Shown here: positions 14,750-23,002 of the stretch, piece by piece
How the letters are laid out: each line of letters begins with the position of its first letter
How positions within the stretch are numbered: position 1 is the stretch's first letter
IMG/VR virus record: IMGVR_UViG_3300046492_000289
Span: 1 to 48,318 of that record
DNA from: a virus
Length of the DNA stretch: 48,318 nt
Reading direction: 5' to 3' (one strand)
Made by a program: the position numbers and the translations under genes
Notes under the pieces: model-generated
What the model was told of the DNA's origin: nothing
Database searches by the model: none
What the model saw: only the letters and a program-made list of their open reading frames with translations

Positions 14750-15219
14750 TGACAGATAAAATCAGCGTCAACTGTCAGGCCAAGCTATCCGAAGCTATCA
14801 CGAAGCTCAGCGCCATGTTCCGTGACAAGAAGTTCGTTGTGGTATCGCTGCGCCCGGGCAAGGACCGCACGCTGGACCAAAACAGGCTGTGGTTTGCGAT
14901 GTACAAACGCATCGCGGAGATGACCCAGATCGGCGACGAGGCCGACGCCCGACGCTACTGCAAGTTGCACATCGGCGTGCAGATCCTGCTGAACGAGGAT
15001 TCCGAATTTCAGGCTGAGTGGTACCGGGTGATGCGCCACCTCCCGTACGAAACGAAGCTGGCGATGATGGGCGGCTGCAAACTCTTCGGCCCGGACGGCT
15101 TCCCGGTGACCAGCCTGTTCAACCGCGCCCAGGGCGTGGCATACACCGACCGCATTGTCGCGCGGTTCGCTCCGCAGGGCGTGTACTTCGATGACCTGCT
15201 GAGCCAGGAGGCTGCATGA
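14749..15219 (+). CDS. ninB: NinB recombination protein
   Basis: A 156-aa protein of the NinB (lambda Orf) family. It binds single-stranded DNA and helps RecA loading in phage recombination in place of RecFOR. Supporting segments: VVSLRPGKDRTLDQNRLWFA, a central ARRYCKLHIGVQILL, and an LPYETKLAMMGG region, in the family order. The ATG overlaps the previous stop by one base. It is followed by ninG, reproducing the lambda nin-region neighbours. Confidence 0.88.
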   Translation: MTDKISVNCQAKLSEAITKLSAMFRDKKFVVVSLRPGKDRTLDQNRLWFAMYKRIAEMTQIGDEADARRYCKLHIGVQILLNEDSEFQAEWYRVMRHLPYETKLAMMGGCKLFGPDGFPVTSLFNRAQGVAYTDRIVARFAPQGVYFDDLLSQEAA

Positions 15220-15797
15220 GTCTCACAGCAAGGAAGTCTCGCCCGAAGAAATGCCGCGTCGCTACCTGCAGGGCCTCATTTGTCCCCGCGCGCATGGGGC
15301 AGGCAGTTTGCAGCCCGGCATGTGCGTTGATCGATGCACCAAAGAATCAGGGTAAAGCCCGCAAGGCCATCGACCAGCGCGAGCGCCGCGAGATCAAGGT
15401 CCGCAAGGAGAAGCTGAAGAGCAGGGCGGATCATCTGCGCGAGGCCCAGGTCCTCTTTAACGAATGGGTGCGCCTGCGCGATGCCGATCGCCCATGCGTG
15501 AGCTGCGGTCGTCACCACAATGGCCAATATCACGCAGGGCACTACCGCTCTGTAGGAGCGAACCCGGAATTACGTTTCGAGCCTGATAACGTCTGGAAGC
15601 AGTGTGCACCTTGCAATACCCACCTGTCCGGCAACTTAGTGAACTACCGGATCTCGCTCCTACACGTAATAGGTGTCGAGCGAGTGGAGTGGCTGGAAGG
15701 GCCTCATCCGGCCCGCAAATATACCGTGGACGAAATCAAAACTATCAAGGCCGAGTGCCGGGCAAAGATCAAAGAGCTGAAGGGGAGAGCAGCATGA
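15216..15797 (+). CDS. ninG: NinG (Rap) recombination endonuclease
   Basis: A 193-aa NinG/Rap family protein; in lambda Rap is a structure-specific nuclease acting on branched recombination intermediates. N-terminal Cys pairs (CRVATCRASF and CSPAC) form a zinc-binding region, a basic helix follows (RERREIKVRKEKLKSR), and the C-terminal domain carries CVSCGRHH, HAGHYRS and CAPCNTHLSGN, the His/Cys nuclease signature of the family. ATGA overlap with ninB. Works with NinB in phage recombination. Confidence 0.9.
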   Translation: MSLTARKSRPKKCRVATCRASFVPARMGQAVCSPACALIDAPKNQGKARKAIDQRERREIKVRKEKLKSRADHLREAQVLFNEWVRLRDADRPCVSCGRHHNGQYHAGHYRSVGANPELRFEPDNVWKQCAPCNTHLSGNLVNYRISLLHVIGVERVEWLEGPHPARKYTVDEIKTIKAECRAKIKELKGRAA

Positions 15798-16474
15798 ACT
15801 ACCACAATGTGATTTCGGCAGTAGTCCGGGCCTTGGCTGCCGAGACGATCAACAGTTCCGGCGGCTGCAACATTGAGCCCCGGGTTCAGGCCAGCAAGCT
15901 CAAGGGCGAAATATCCGGGAAGGATGCCGCGCTGCTGGCTGACTGCATCGTGCACAAGCTCCTGCACTCCCAGCTCGCCCCGCGGCACTGGAACGCTCTG
16001 GTCGCGAAGTACAGCACGCACCGTGGGCGCAAGATTGATTCCATCGGGCGCCTGGTGTCAGTGGTTCCAACGCCGGCGTCGAAGCGGTTCACGCAACAGG
16101 CGGTCCTGGTGTGGGCGGTGCCCCAGCAGTTGAAGGGCATTCAGCGATTGGTAACTGAGATCAAGGCCCCGAAGCACAGGGTGAACCAGAAGAAAGGACA
16201 GTGGGATTGGCGCAACAGGGCAGCTGACGCTGATGCTGTCCGGGCCAACAAACAAGCGCGCGCCGTGGCGGAGGTTAAGCCGGGGGAGATGATCGTCCTG
16301 GCGGATTCGAATTACGACATGACGAACTGGGATTCCCAAGGACTGACGGAGCGCACCTACCAGCGCTGGAACAAATCCATCAAGGATGGGTTGGAGTTGC
16401 TGGTGAACGAGGCTCTGGTCGAGGCGCAGCATATGCTTGAAGCGGTCGGAGTCCTTTCCGGCGAGGCTGCATAA
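15794..16474 (+). CDS. unknown protein in the Q position, 226 aa
   Basis: Not recognised. Starts MNYHNVISAVVRALAAET with a GGGGAGAGCAGC ribosome site and overlaps ninG. Predicted helical and basic, with an internal RVNQKKGQWDWRNR segment. It is the last gene of the early rightward operon, the place where lambdoid phages carry the Q antiterminator. No Cys cluster of Q is seen, so a late-regulator role is a positional guess. Confidence 0.6.
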   Translation: MNYHNVISAVVRALAAETINSSGGCNIEPRVQASKLKGEISGKDAALLADCIVHKLLHSQLAPRHWNALVAKYSTHRGRKIDSIGRLVSVVPTPASKRFTQQAVLVWAVPQQLKGIQRLVTEIKAPKHRVNQKKGQWDWRNRAADADAVRANKQARAVAEVKPGEMIVLADSNYDMTNWDSQGLTERTYQRWNKSIKDGLELLVNEALVEAQHMLEAVGVLSGEAA

Positions 16475-16520
16475 ATAAGCTCAAATAAGAACAAATTTGC
16501 GCTTGCATTAATATGTCGCC

Positions 16521-16820
16521 ATGTCGCATGATTCACCCATCCTGTCGTTCCTGCGCATTTTTAGGAATGACGACCGAGCACTGGCATGCGGTTATGTCAC
16601 AACCGGGTGGTTGTTGATGGTAGTAGGTCTTGCTGTTCTGTTGATTCTTTGGCTCCTGCAGGCACTTACTGATTCACCAAAAGCGGTACAACAACTTGGA
16701 CAAGAAGGGGAAACGCGTATGAATAAGGCTATTACTAAAGCAACTGTAAATCTCGCAGCAAATGCTTCCACCGCCTACTACGTCAACAACCTGCCCGCAT
16801 TAACCATTCAGGTCTTCTGA
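16521..16820 (+). CDS. small membrane protein, 99 aa
   Basis: One strong membrane helix (about residues 30-48, WLLMVVGLAVLLILWLL) after a polar N-terminus with two Cys-free segments. An internal in-frame ATG at 16719 has a much better ribosome site (AAGGGGAAACGCGT) and would give a 33-residue peptide, MNKAITKATVNLAANASTAY and more. The full-length start at 16521 has no clear site, so one or both products may be made. Followed by a strong terminator. Function unknown. Confidence 0.5.
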   Translation: MSHDSPILSFLRIFRNDDRALACGYVTTGWLLMVVGLAVLLILWLLQALTDSPKAVQQLGQEGETRMNKAITKATVNLAANASTAYYVNNLPALTIQVF

Positions 16821-16866
16821 GTTTTCAGGGGGCCTAGTAGAGCAATAAGCCACTTGTCCGGCTGCC

Positions 16867-17163
16867 TCAATCCGAAAACCCGGCCCTAGAAAGCCGGGTT
16901 TTTTGTTGAGCGATCAGATCCTGGATCTCGACCTCGGTTATGGTCACAGTTTGTCGGGCTGCGTAAAAACCGTGCTCTTTGAGTGACGCCATGACATCTT
17001 CGCTCTGAAGCCCAGTTGGTAGATCTTTGAATTCGACTTGCCGATGGAACGATAGATCTTTCAAGAATTTCGAGCCTTCGCCGGAAATCCGAGGGATTCC
17101 TTTCCCTTCTTCTACGATAAGGATTCTATTCAGATCGTCGTCGCAATAGATGTCTACGAGCAT
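16867..17163 (-). CDS. small protein of unknown function, 98 aa
   Basis: Not recognised. Start 17163 (MLVDIYCDDDL) follows GAGGAATTGAA. Soluble, with an acidic N-terminus and a C-terminal helix (VEIQDLIAQQKTRL). Its last codons contain a bidirectional terminator that also ends the convergent 16521-16820 gene, so the coding end and terminator have been fitted together. Likely a stand-alone moron-type gene oriented against the late genes. Confidence 0.6.
   Translation of the reverse strand: MLVDIYCDDDLNRILIVEEGKGIPRISGEGSKFLKDLSFHRQVEFKDLPTGLQSEDVMASLKEHGFYAARQTVTITEVEIQDLIAQQKTRLSRAGFSD
16877..16904 (+). terminator. strong terminator, both directions
   Basis: AACCCGGC (16877-16884) pairs with GCCGGGTT (16893-16900) and runs into six T. 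The A-rich left side gives a shorter T-run on the minus strand. It ends the 16521-16820 gene and overlaps the 3' codons of the convergent 16867-17163 gene. Confidence 0.75.
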
Positions 17164-17265
17164 TTCAATTCCTCTTCCATGGTGGTGCCCCAGCGGCTCC
17201 TCCTGTGAAAGGCTTGTTAGCACGATTTTTTTTGATTTGCCAAACCGACCAATGCGTCGGTTTTT

Positions 17266-17571
17266 TTATGTTTTGAGTTCACTGCAGCCAGGACAGCCCT
17301 CGGGAAGGCCTGGACGTCGATAGCCGGATAGTGCGACGTACGGAATCAACACCGGCAGCCCGCGCACCCTGACCTCACATGCTTGCAGGGTGGCGCGTGA
17401 CTGGAACAGCGAGATCGATGCATCGGGGCGTCGACGCTGTGAAGGTCTTAGGCAGACAGCGCGGAAAGACGCGCGCACATATTTCAAGGCCTCGTATAAG
17501 CGGGGCTTTTTCGTTTTCGGCTCCACTACACCCATCGCGCTGAGCGGGGAGTGCTGCTGGAGCTGATTCAA
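17266..17571 (-). CDS. doubtful ORF, 101 aa
   Basis: An open frame rich in Arg, Pro and Leu with no ribosome site seen and overlapping a duplicated terminator segment (17481-17566) on the other strand. Short Arg-rich frames of this type are often annotated in phages, but nothing here shows it is expressed. The rest of 17164-17731 shows no other gene. Confidence 0.2.
   Translation of the reverse strand: MNQLQQHSPLSAMGVVEPKTKKPRLYEALKYVRASFRAVCLRPSQRRRPDASISLFQSRATLQACEVRVRGLPVLIPYVALSGYRRPGLPEGCPGCSELKT
17481..17566. repeat. direct repeat copy A of the pre-holin leader
   Basis: About 86 bp that match 18137-18224 at roughly four bases in five, including a terminator and the shared segments GGGGCTTTTTC, TTTTCGGCTCCA and GGGAGTGCTGCTGG. 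The two copies flank the 17732-18115 gene, as if that gene entered by recombination between, or with duplication of, this leader. Confidence 0.7.
17489..17511 (+). terminator. terminator in repeat copy A
   Basis: GCCTCG (17489-17494) pairs with CGGGGC (17501-17506) allowing one T-G pair, then five T. Same design as the terminator at 24806-24829. Confidence 0.6.
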
Positions 17572-17731
17572 ATCAAGTCATGCCAGCGGAGTCGAGCGCA
17601 TGGAGTGCTTGCAGCGCTTGCTCGACAATATTGGACGGTCATAGGGTGGCATTAGTGTCGAAGCGTCTGCAGATGACTTTCCGTGGGCTCAATGCCATCA
17701 TCGATTTTTCTCAATACTGAAGGGACTCGAT

Positions 17732-18115
17732 ATGACCGGTCTAATCCATGGTTTTGCTGCATCTGATTGGATTCGCGCTCGAAACGCGGCACGGGCAATC
17801 CTCATCAAGCAAGCTAGACGGCCAAATCCGTTTATTGCTTATTCGGACTTGGTTGCCCAGCTTCCGATTGCTCTTGAAGCGCACGATTCTCGTCTGAGCG
17901 CTCTATTGGACGAGATATCGACTTCCGAGTATGACCAAGGCAGAGGTTTTTTGACCGCGTTGGTGGTACACAAAAATGGTTCGGTGATTCCAGGGCCAGG
18001 TTTTTTTGAAATGGCGCGGAAGAATGGTAAGGAATTTGATGATAACGACCGCTTCTTCATTGATGCCTACAACGAAGTGACTCGCTACTGGAAAGCCAAT
18101 CCCCAGGATGCTTAG
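17732..18115 (+). CDS. cargo gene of unknown function, 127 aa
   Basis: Not recognised. AAGGGACTCGAT precedes the ATG. A soluble protein with a basic N-terminal third (RARNAARAILIKQARRPN), a middle region TALVVHKNGSVIPGPGFFEMA and an acidic-aromatic C-terminus. It is boxed between two terminators contained in direct repeats A and B, the classical moron arrangement, and lies just before the holin. Its base composition is less GC-rich than the structural genes. Could be a lysogen fitness or exclusion gene; no direct evidence. Confidence 0.65.
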   Translation: MTGLIHGFAASDWIRARNAARAILIKQARRPNPFIAYSDLVAQLPIALEAHDSRLSALLDEISTSEYDQGRGFLTALVVHKNGSVIPGPGFFEMARKNGKEFDDNDRFFIDAYNEVTRYWKANPQDA

Positions 18116-18136
18116 TGCTCTACTGGTTTAGCTTTT

Positions 18137-18224
18137 ATTTCAAGAGCCCCTGCATTTGCCGGGGCTTTTTCTTTTCGGCTCCATCCTACCCATCGCTATA
18201 GCTGGGAGTGCTGCTGGGGCCGGA
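18137..18224. repeat. direct repeat copy B, leader of the holin gene
   Basis: Partner of 17481-17566. It contains the terminator 18145-18171 and the stretch that leads into the holin ribosome site. Confidence 0.7.
18145..18171 (+). terminator. terminator after the 17732 gene
   Basis: AGCCCC (18145-18150) pairs with GGGGCT (18161-18166), 10-base loop, then a run of T to 18170. Located 30 bases after the stop of the 127-aa gene. Confidence 0.75.
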
Positions 18225-18257
18225 CCACTTCGCTCCCCGAAAGGGAGGGACATCCGG

Positions 18258-18593
18258 ATGCCAAACATGCCAGACAAACCAGAAACCTGGCTCATCGTGC
18301 TTGCATGGCTGAGTCAGCATTCGCCGACTCTCTACGCTGCTGGTCTTTCTGCCCTTATGGCCGGCATTAGGATCATCTACGGCGGCGGAACGCGACGTCA
18401 GGCCTTGCTTGAAGCGGCGATCTGCACATTGATCACCATTGGGCTGATTCCGGTCCTCGAATACTTTGGGCTACCTCAAAACCTTGCGACAGCCGCCGGC
18501 GTGTTCATTGGTTTTCTGGGCGTCAAGAAGCTGGCCGATATTGCAGATCGGATTGCTGAGATCAGATTCCCTACCCGTGGGGCTGGTCAGTAA
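18258..18593 (+). CDS. phage holin, lambda-S-like
   Basis: A 111-aa membrane protein with three hydrophobic helices (about residues 10-30, 48-68 and 75-95) and a short charged C-terminus, fitting lambda-type holins. It makes the inner-membrane lesion that releases or activates the endolysin at the programmed lysis time. GGGAGGGACATCCGG precedes ATG 18258. The sequence begins MPNMPDKPE with a second ATG three codons later at 18267, reminiscent of the dual-start holin/antiholin of lambda S. The endolysin and spanins are 25 kb away at the end of the late operon. Confidence 0.8.
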   Translation: MPNMPDKPETWLIVLAWLSQHSPTLYAAGLSALMAGIRIIYGGGTRRQALLEAAICTLITIGLIPVLEYFGLPQNLATAAGVFIGFLGVKKLADIADRIAEIRFPTRGAGQ

Positions 18594-18595
18594 GC

Positions 18596-18630
18596 CGCGA
18601 CACGTTTCGCTAATCAGCCAATTGTGTCGC
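18596..18630. repeat. second, imperfect copy of the CGCGACACGTTT dyad
   Basis: CGCGACACGTTT (18596-18607) and GTGTCGC (18624-18630) repeat, less perfectly, the 13-bp inverted repeat found at 12185-12220 with nearly the same overall length (35 against 36 bp). It lies three bases after the holin stop codon. Confidence 0.6.
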
Positions 18631-18674
18631 AGGGTGTCGTCGAAAAAGTTGTACCGCCGCACCTATCTGAAGGG

Positions 18675-18992
18675 TTATGAATGAGGCTGTTCTGCTTTTC
18701 TCCTCCAGAAGATGTATCCGGCAACTGCTCCAACTAGTAGAACAGCAACCCCACATATTGCGAGCACTGCTCCGCTACCAGATGAAGTGTTCATATCAGT
18801 TGGGGCGGTTTGATCGATCTGTGAGTTGCCATCTGATTTTGGAGGTAGTCCATACTTGGATCTAGACACGTTCATGAGGCGGTGCGTGCCCTCGTGCGAA
18901 CCGTTGTAAGCATCCTTCCAGCTATGGGCGGACCGGTAGTGGTGCGCACGCATGTGTTCATTTTTGGTGTCGTAAGGGTATTTCCAAGACAT
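18675..18992 (-). CDS. His-rich protein with C-terminal membrane anchor, 105 aa
   Basis: Start 18992 (MSWKYPYD) follows GAGGTGTACATC. The N-terminal 45 residues are rich in His, Tyr and Asn (HMRAHHYRSAHSWKDAYN), the middle is a polar Ser/Thr/Gly/Asp linker, and residues about 77-97 form one membrane helix (AVLAICGVAVLLVGAVAGYI) followed by WRRK, so the polar N-terminal part is probably outside the cytoplasm or the protein is tail-anchored. Family unknown. Leftward, against the late genes; probably expressed independently. Confidence 0.6.
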   Translation of the reverse strand: MSWKYPYDTKNEHMRAHHYRSAHSWKDAYNGSHEGTHRLMNVSRSKYGLPPKSDGNSQIDQTAPTDMNTSSGSGAVLAICGVAVLLVGAVAGYIFWRRKAEQPHS

Positions 18993-19142
18993 GATGTACA
19001 CCTCATTGACGGGTACGGTTTATCGCAACTGTCCCTTATCATCTCAATGCCTTTCGGGAGCATTGCCAGCATAAGTTGAGCGTATGGCGAGGCGCGATTA
19101 GAAACAACTCAATGGGATACTGCAAGATGCTAAACGGTGGTA

Positions 19143-19164
19143 GTGCCGCAGGTGAGTGCGGCAC
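19143..19164 (-). terminator. hairpin downstream of the 19172 gene
   Basis: GTGCCGCA (19143-19150) and TGCGGCAC (19157-19164) form a perfect 8-bp stem with a 6-base loop. No T-run follows, so it may only stabilise the 3' end of the leftward transcript. Confidence 0.45.
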
Positions 19165-19171
19165 CGGTGAA

Positions 19172-19378
19172 TCACTTCTTGCTGATTGCTGCTTGGATCT
19201 GGTCGGCGTAGCTAGACAGTTTGCTCAACTCGAACTCGAGTACTGTATTCGGGCTGGCAGATACTTTCTTAGCAATTAGGTCGAGCGCAGACGCTACAGC
19301 AAAGTGACGCTTACCACTGTCGTCGGATTTGTAATAGGCGGGTACGTTCAGAATGGTGTTCGGACCAGTGTCAGACAT
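19172..19378 (-). CDS. small protein of unknown function, 68 aa
   Basis: Not recognised. AAGGAAAGCAGC precedes the ATG. Soluble, with central basic segment KSDDSGKRHF and a helical C-terminus (LSKLSSYADQIQAAISKK). A single-gene leftward unit between the holin and the terminase, with a hairpin at its 3' end. Confidence 0.6.
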   Translation of the reverse strand: MSDTGPNTILNVPAYYKSDDSGKRHFAVASALDLIAKKVSASPNTVLEFELSKLSSYADQIQAAISKK

Positions 19379-19453
19379 GCTGCTTTCCTTGCGTTGAGTT
19401 GATCCTCATCAATACCGGCATCCAGCCGCCTTTTCAAGTATCAGAGTGATTCC

Positions 19454-20053
19454 ATGACGACCAAGCATCCCGACTGGGAGGCGATCGAACGAGCCTACCG
19501 CGCCGGCGCGCTTTCCATCAGAACCATCGCTGATCGTAACAGCGTCAGTGACACCGCGATTCGCAAGAAGGCCAAGGCCTTTGGATGGGCGAGAGATCTT
19601 TCCGAGCAGGTCCGCAAAGAGGTTCGCAACAAGCTGGTTCGCGGAGAGGTTCGCGATGATCAATGTGCGAACCCTGAGCGGGACGCCGAGATCATCGAAG
19701 AGGCTGCGGAAGAGGGCGCGACAGTTGTTCGCAGTCATCGCCGAGACATTCGCAAAGCTGCGAACCTTGCGAACCTGCTGATGGACGATCTGCTCACCAC
19801 GATTAAGCGACGCGAGGAAATCGAAGACGCCATTACTGAAGAAACTGCCGACGATGAGAGCGGCTTCCGTCGCGGCTCGATGCTCGCAGCGGTTGCCCTG
19901 CCCAGCAACGCCAAAACCCTTTTCCAATTGTCCTCGGCCATGAAGAACCTGCAGGTACTCGAACGCACCGCATTCGGCCTTGATGACAAGGAGCAGTCGA
20001 AAGACTCCGACGAACTTTCGCAACTGATGGACGAACTATCGAAGGACGCCTGA
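19454..20053 (+). CDS. terS: terminase small subunit
   Basis: A 199-aa protein that recognises phage DNA for packaging. The N-terminus carries a helix-turn-helix (about residues 5-45: DWEAIERAYRAGALSIRTIA, then VSDTAIRKKAKAFGWARDL) common to small terminases, followed by a long charged helical region for oligomerisation and a Ser/Asp/Glu-rich tail. The gene directly precedes the large subunit, with one base between. First gene of the packaging and head operon. Confidence 0.85.
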   Translation: MTTKHPDWEAIERAYRAGALSIRTIADRNSVSDTAIRKKAKAFGWARDLSEQVRKEVRNKLVRGEVRDDQCANPERDAEIIEEAAEEGATVVRSHRRDIRKAANLANLLMDDLLTTIKRREEIEDAITEETADDESGFRRGSMLAAVALPSNAKTLFQLSSAMKNLQVLERTAFGLDDKEQSKDSDELSQLMDELSKDA

Positions 20054-20054
20054 C

Positions 20055-21542
20055 ATGAAGCCCGAGCACATGAAGCTGCTCCGGGATCGATTCTGGCGAC
20101 TGAACAACCTCTACTTCATCACCGACAAGCAGGGGAAGAAGGTCCGCTTCCGCATGACGCAGGAGCAGATCGATTACTTCCAGTGGATGCATACCCGCAA
20201 CATTATCCTCAAGGCGCGGCAGCTGGGCTTCACGACCCTGGTCTGCATCGTCCAATTGGATGCGGCGCTGTTCGAAGCTGCGAAGTGCGCGCTGATCGCT
20301 CACACCCTGAACGACGCCAAGAGGCTGTTCCGGGAGAAGGTCAAATACGCCTACGACAATTTGCCCAAGGAGATCAGGGCAGCCAACCCGGCACGCAACG
20401 ACGCTGCCGGGGAGTTGGTGTTCAGCAAAGGCGGCTCACTGTATGTCTCGACCTCATTCCGCGGCGGTACGCTGCGTTACTTGCACGTTTCCGAATTCGG
20501 GAAGATCTGCGCCAAATTCCCACACAAGGCGCGGGAGATCGTCACCGGCGCCTTCGAAGCCGTGGCCGCTGAATGCTTCGTCACCATCGAGTCGACAGCA
20601 GAAGGTCGGGCTGGATACTTCTTCGACTACAGCCAGTCTGCCGAGAGGCAGCAAATGGCCGGCGTGCCCCTGGGTCTGCTGGACTGGAAGTTCTTTTTCT
20701 TCAGCTGGTGGCGCAACCCGCTGTACTGGCTGGATTCGACCGACGTCGTCATCCCGGACCGGCTGACCAAGTACTTCGACGACCTGGTCGCCAAGCATGG
20801 CATCGTCACAAACCCAGGCCAGCGCGCCTGGTACAGCGCCAAGGAAAAGACCCTCGGCGAAGACATGAAGCGCGAATACCCATCGATACCTGCCGAAGCA
20901 TTCCAGCAGACGATCGATGGTGCCTACTACGCCAAGCAATTCACCAAGCTGTATGCGGCCCAGCGCATCGGCAAGCTTCCAGACAACAGCCACTTGCCGG
21001 TTCACACGTTCTGGGACATCGGCGTCGGCGACTCCACGGCAATCTGGTTCGTCCGCATCGTTGGCGACGAATACCACGTCATCGACTTCTACCAGAACAG
21101 CGGGGAAGGCCTGCGGCACTACATGAAGGTGCTTAAGGATCGAGGTTACACCTACGCAGAGCACTGGGGTCCGCACGACATCGACAACCGGGAATTCGGC
21201 AGCGATGGCAAGACCCGCCGAGAGCTCGCCCGAGAGGGCTACGAGATCGACGGTCAGCGCTATTCGATGACGTTCCAGGTGGTGCCGAAGCTCGGTATCG
21301 ACGAAGGCATCGAGCAGGCCCGCGAGATCCTTTCTAAATGCGCTTTCGACGAAGCCAAGTGCGAGGAAGGCATCACCGCCTTGGAGAGTTACCGCAAGGA
21401 GTGGGACGACAAGCGTGGGTGCTGGAAGGACAAACCCCTTCACGATTGGTCCTCTCACCCGGCCGATGCATTCCGGTACTTCGCTGTCGCCCAAAGCGCA
21501 AGGAAGCCGGTCAAATCAATCAAAATGGGATTCGCACGCTAA
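20055..21542 (+). CDS. terL: terminase large subunit (packaging ATPase and nuclease)
   Basis: A 495-aa terminase. The ATPase domain has a Walker A-like segment KARQLGFTT at about residues 53-61 and Walker B region YLHVSEFG at about 142-149. The C-terminal RNase H-like nuclease domain has FWDIGVGDS (Asp321), a GPHDID segment near 377, and a final Asp in HPADAFRYF near 473, consistent with the acidic metal-binding residues. It pumps DNA into the prohead and cuts it. Terminates in TAATG with the portal gene. Confidence 0.93.
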   Translation: MKPEHMKLLRDRFWRLNNLYFITDKQGKKVRFRMTQEQIDYFQWMHTRNIILKARQLGFTTLVCIVQLDAALFEAAKCALIAHTLNDAKRLFREKVKYAYDNLPKEIRAANPARNDAAGELVFSKGGSLYVSTSFRGGTLRYLHVSEFGKICAKFPHKAREIVTGAFEAVAAECFVTIESTAEGRAGYFFDYSQSAERQQMAGVPLGLLDWKFFFFSWWRNPLYWLDSTDVVIPDRLTKYFDDLVAKHGIVTNPGQRAWYSAKEKTLGEDMKREYPSIPAEAFQQTIDGAYYAKQFTKLYAAQRIGKLPDNSHLPVHTFWDIGVGDSTAIWFVRIVGDEYHVIDFYQNSGEGLRHYMKVLKDRGYTYAEHWGPHDIDNREFGSDGKTRRELAREGYEIDGQRYSMTFQVVPKLGIDEGIEQAREILSKCAFDEAKCEEGITALESYRKEWDDKRGCWKDKPLHDWSSHPADAFRYFAVAQSARKPVKSIKMGFAR

Positions 21543-23002
21543 TGGCAGACGTCACCTACACCCGCCCGGAATACGACGCGGCACAGTCCCGTTGGCGGCT
21601 GGTGCGCGACGTGTGCAAGGGTTCCGAAACAGTCAAAGCTCGCGGCGATGTCTATCTGCCGAAGCCGAATCCGCACGATACCAGCCAGGAGAACGTCGAG
21701 CGGTACAAGGGGTACAAACAGCGCGCCGTGTTCTACAACGCCACCGGCCGGACGAAACACAGCCTAGTGGGCGCAGTGTTCCGAACCTGGCCAACGCTGA
21801 CTGTCCCCGTGGCTCTCGACTATGTATCGAAAGACATTGATGGGCAGGGCGTGAGCATCTACCAGCAGTCGCAGTCGGTTATAGGGCATTTGCTCGAAGT
21901 TGGGCGCCACGGGCTGCTGGTGGATTACGCCGCTGTGAAGGCCGGCACCGTGAGCAAGGCCGATGAGCAGGCAGGCCGTGCCCGGGCGAGTGTTGCCAGC
22001 TACCCGGCCGAGTCCATCAGGAACTGGAAGACTCGCAAGGTCGGTGGTCAGCACCTGCTGAGCCTGGTTGTGTTGCGCGAAGAGGTGGACATCGATACCG
22101 ATGACGGCTTCGGCAGTGAGCGGGTTGTGCAGTATCGAGTGTTGCGCCTGGACGACGCCGGTCTTTACACGCAGGAAGTCTGGCAAGAAGGCAGCAGTGA
22201 AACAGCGATGATCATTCCGCCTTTCACGCCATTGAATGGCCTCGGCCAACCGTGGAAGTTGATTCCGTTCCAGTTCCTGGGCAGCGAGAACAACGACACC
22301 AGCATCGACGATTCGCCGCTGTACGACATGGCCGTGCTCAACATCGGCCACTACTGCAACAGTGCGGACTACGAAGATTCGGTGTGGTTCTCCGGACAGC
22401 CACAGTTCTGGATTTCCGGGCTTGATGAGGCCTGGCGCGATCACTTGGAAGCCAACGGCATTTATGTTGGTTCTAGGGCGCCGCTGACGCTTCCGGCCAA
22501 CGGGTCTTGCGGGTTTGCCCAACCTGAGCCGAACACGCTTGTGAAAGAAGCCATGGACGCCAAGAAGGAAGACATGGTGTCGCTCGGCGCCCGGTTGATT
22601 GAACGGGGCAGTGCGGTGAAGACCGCGACCCAGGCTGACAACGACAGCGCCGCCGAACACAGCGTTCTCTCGCTTGTGGTGAGCAACGTCAGCGAGGCCT
22701 ACAGCCAGTGCCTGATCTGGATGGCCGAGTTTGTGAATGCTCCGGGCGAAACCCTCTACAAACTCAATCAGGACTTCAGTCAGATCACTCTGGACGCGAC
22801 GATCCTTTCGGCACTGTTCAATGCTGTGCAGGGCGGCAAGCTGCCGGCGGGTGACTTCTGGCAGTACCTGCGCGATCGTGGGGTTATCGATCCAGAAAAG
22901 ACCGACGACCAGATCCGCGATGAACTGGAAACCGAGAATTCCGGTCCCGACCTGGATGACGACGAGGTAATCCCGAATGGCGGCAAACCAAGCGATCCTT
23001 GA
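21542..23002 (+). CDS. portal protein (DUF4055 type)
   Basis: A 486-aa protein beginning MADVTYTRPEYDAAQSRWRL, resembling the DUF4055 phage family that occupies the portal position. It would form the dodecameric ring through which DNA enters and to which terminase and neck proteins bind. The C-terminus is acidic (LDDDEVIPNGG). Its ATG overlaps the terL stop (TAATG) and its 3' end overlaps the MuF gene by 26 bases. Function inferred from position between terL and a head morphogenesis gene plus length. Confidence 0.85.
   Translation: MADVTYTRPEYDAAQSRWRLVRDVCKGSETVKARGDVYLPKPNPHDTSQENVERYKGYKQRAVFYNATGRTKHSLVGAVFRTWPTLTVPVALDYVSKDIDGQGVSIYQQSQSVIGHLLEVGRHGLLVDYAAVKAGTVSKADEQAGRARASVASYPAESIRNWKTRKVGGQHLLSLVVLREEVDIDTDDGFGSERVVQYRVLRLDDAGLYTQEVWQEGSSETAMIIPPFTPLNGLGQPWKLIPFQFLGSENNDTSIDDSPLYDMAVLNIGHYCNSADYEDSVWFSGQPQFWISGLDEAWRDHLEANGIYVGSRAPLTLPANGSCGFAQPEPNTLVKEAMDAKKEDMVSLGARLIERGSAVKTATQADNDSAAEHSVLSLVVSNVSEAYSQCLIWMAEFVNAPGETLYKLNQDFSQITLDATILSALFNAVQGGKLPAGDFWQYLRDRGVIDPEKTDDQIRDELETENSGPDLDDDEVIPNGGKPSDP

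Noticed and set aside
19409-20023. 204-aa leftward frame opposite the small terminase
   Set aside because: Shadow of terS in a GC-rich gene; no ribosome site and no reason for an antisense gene.
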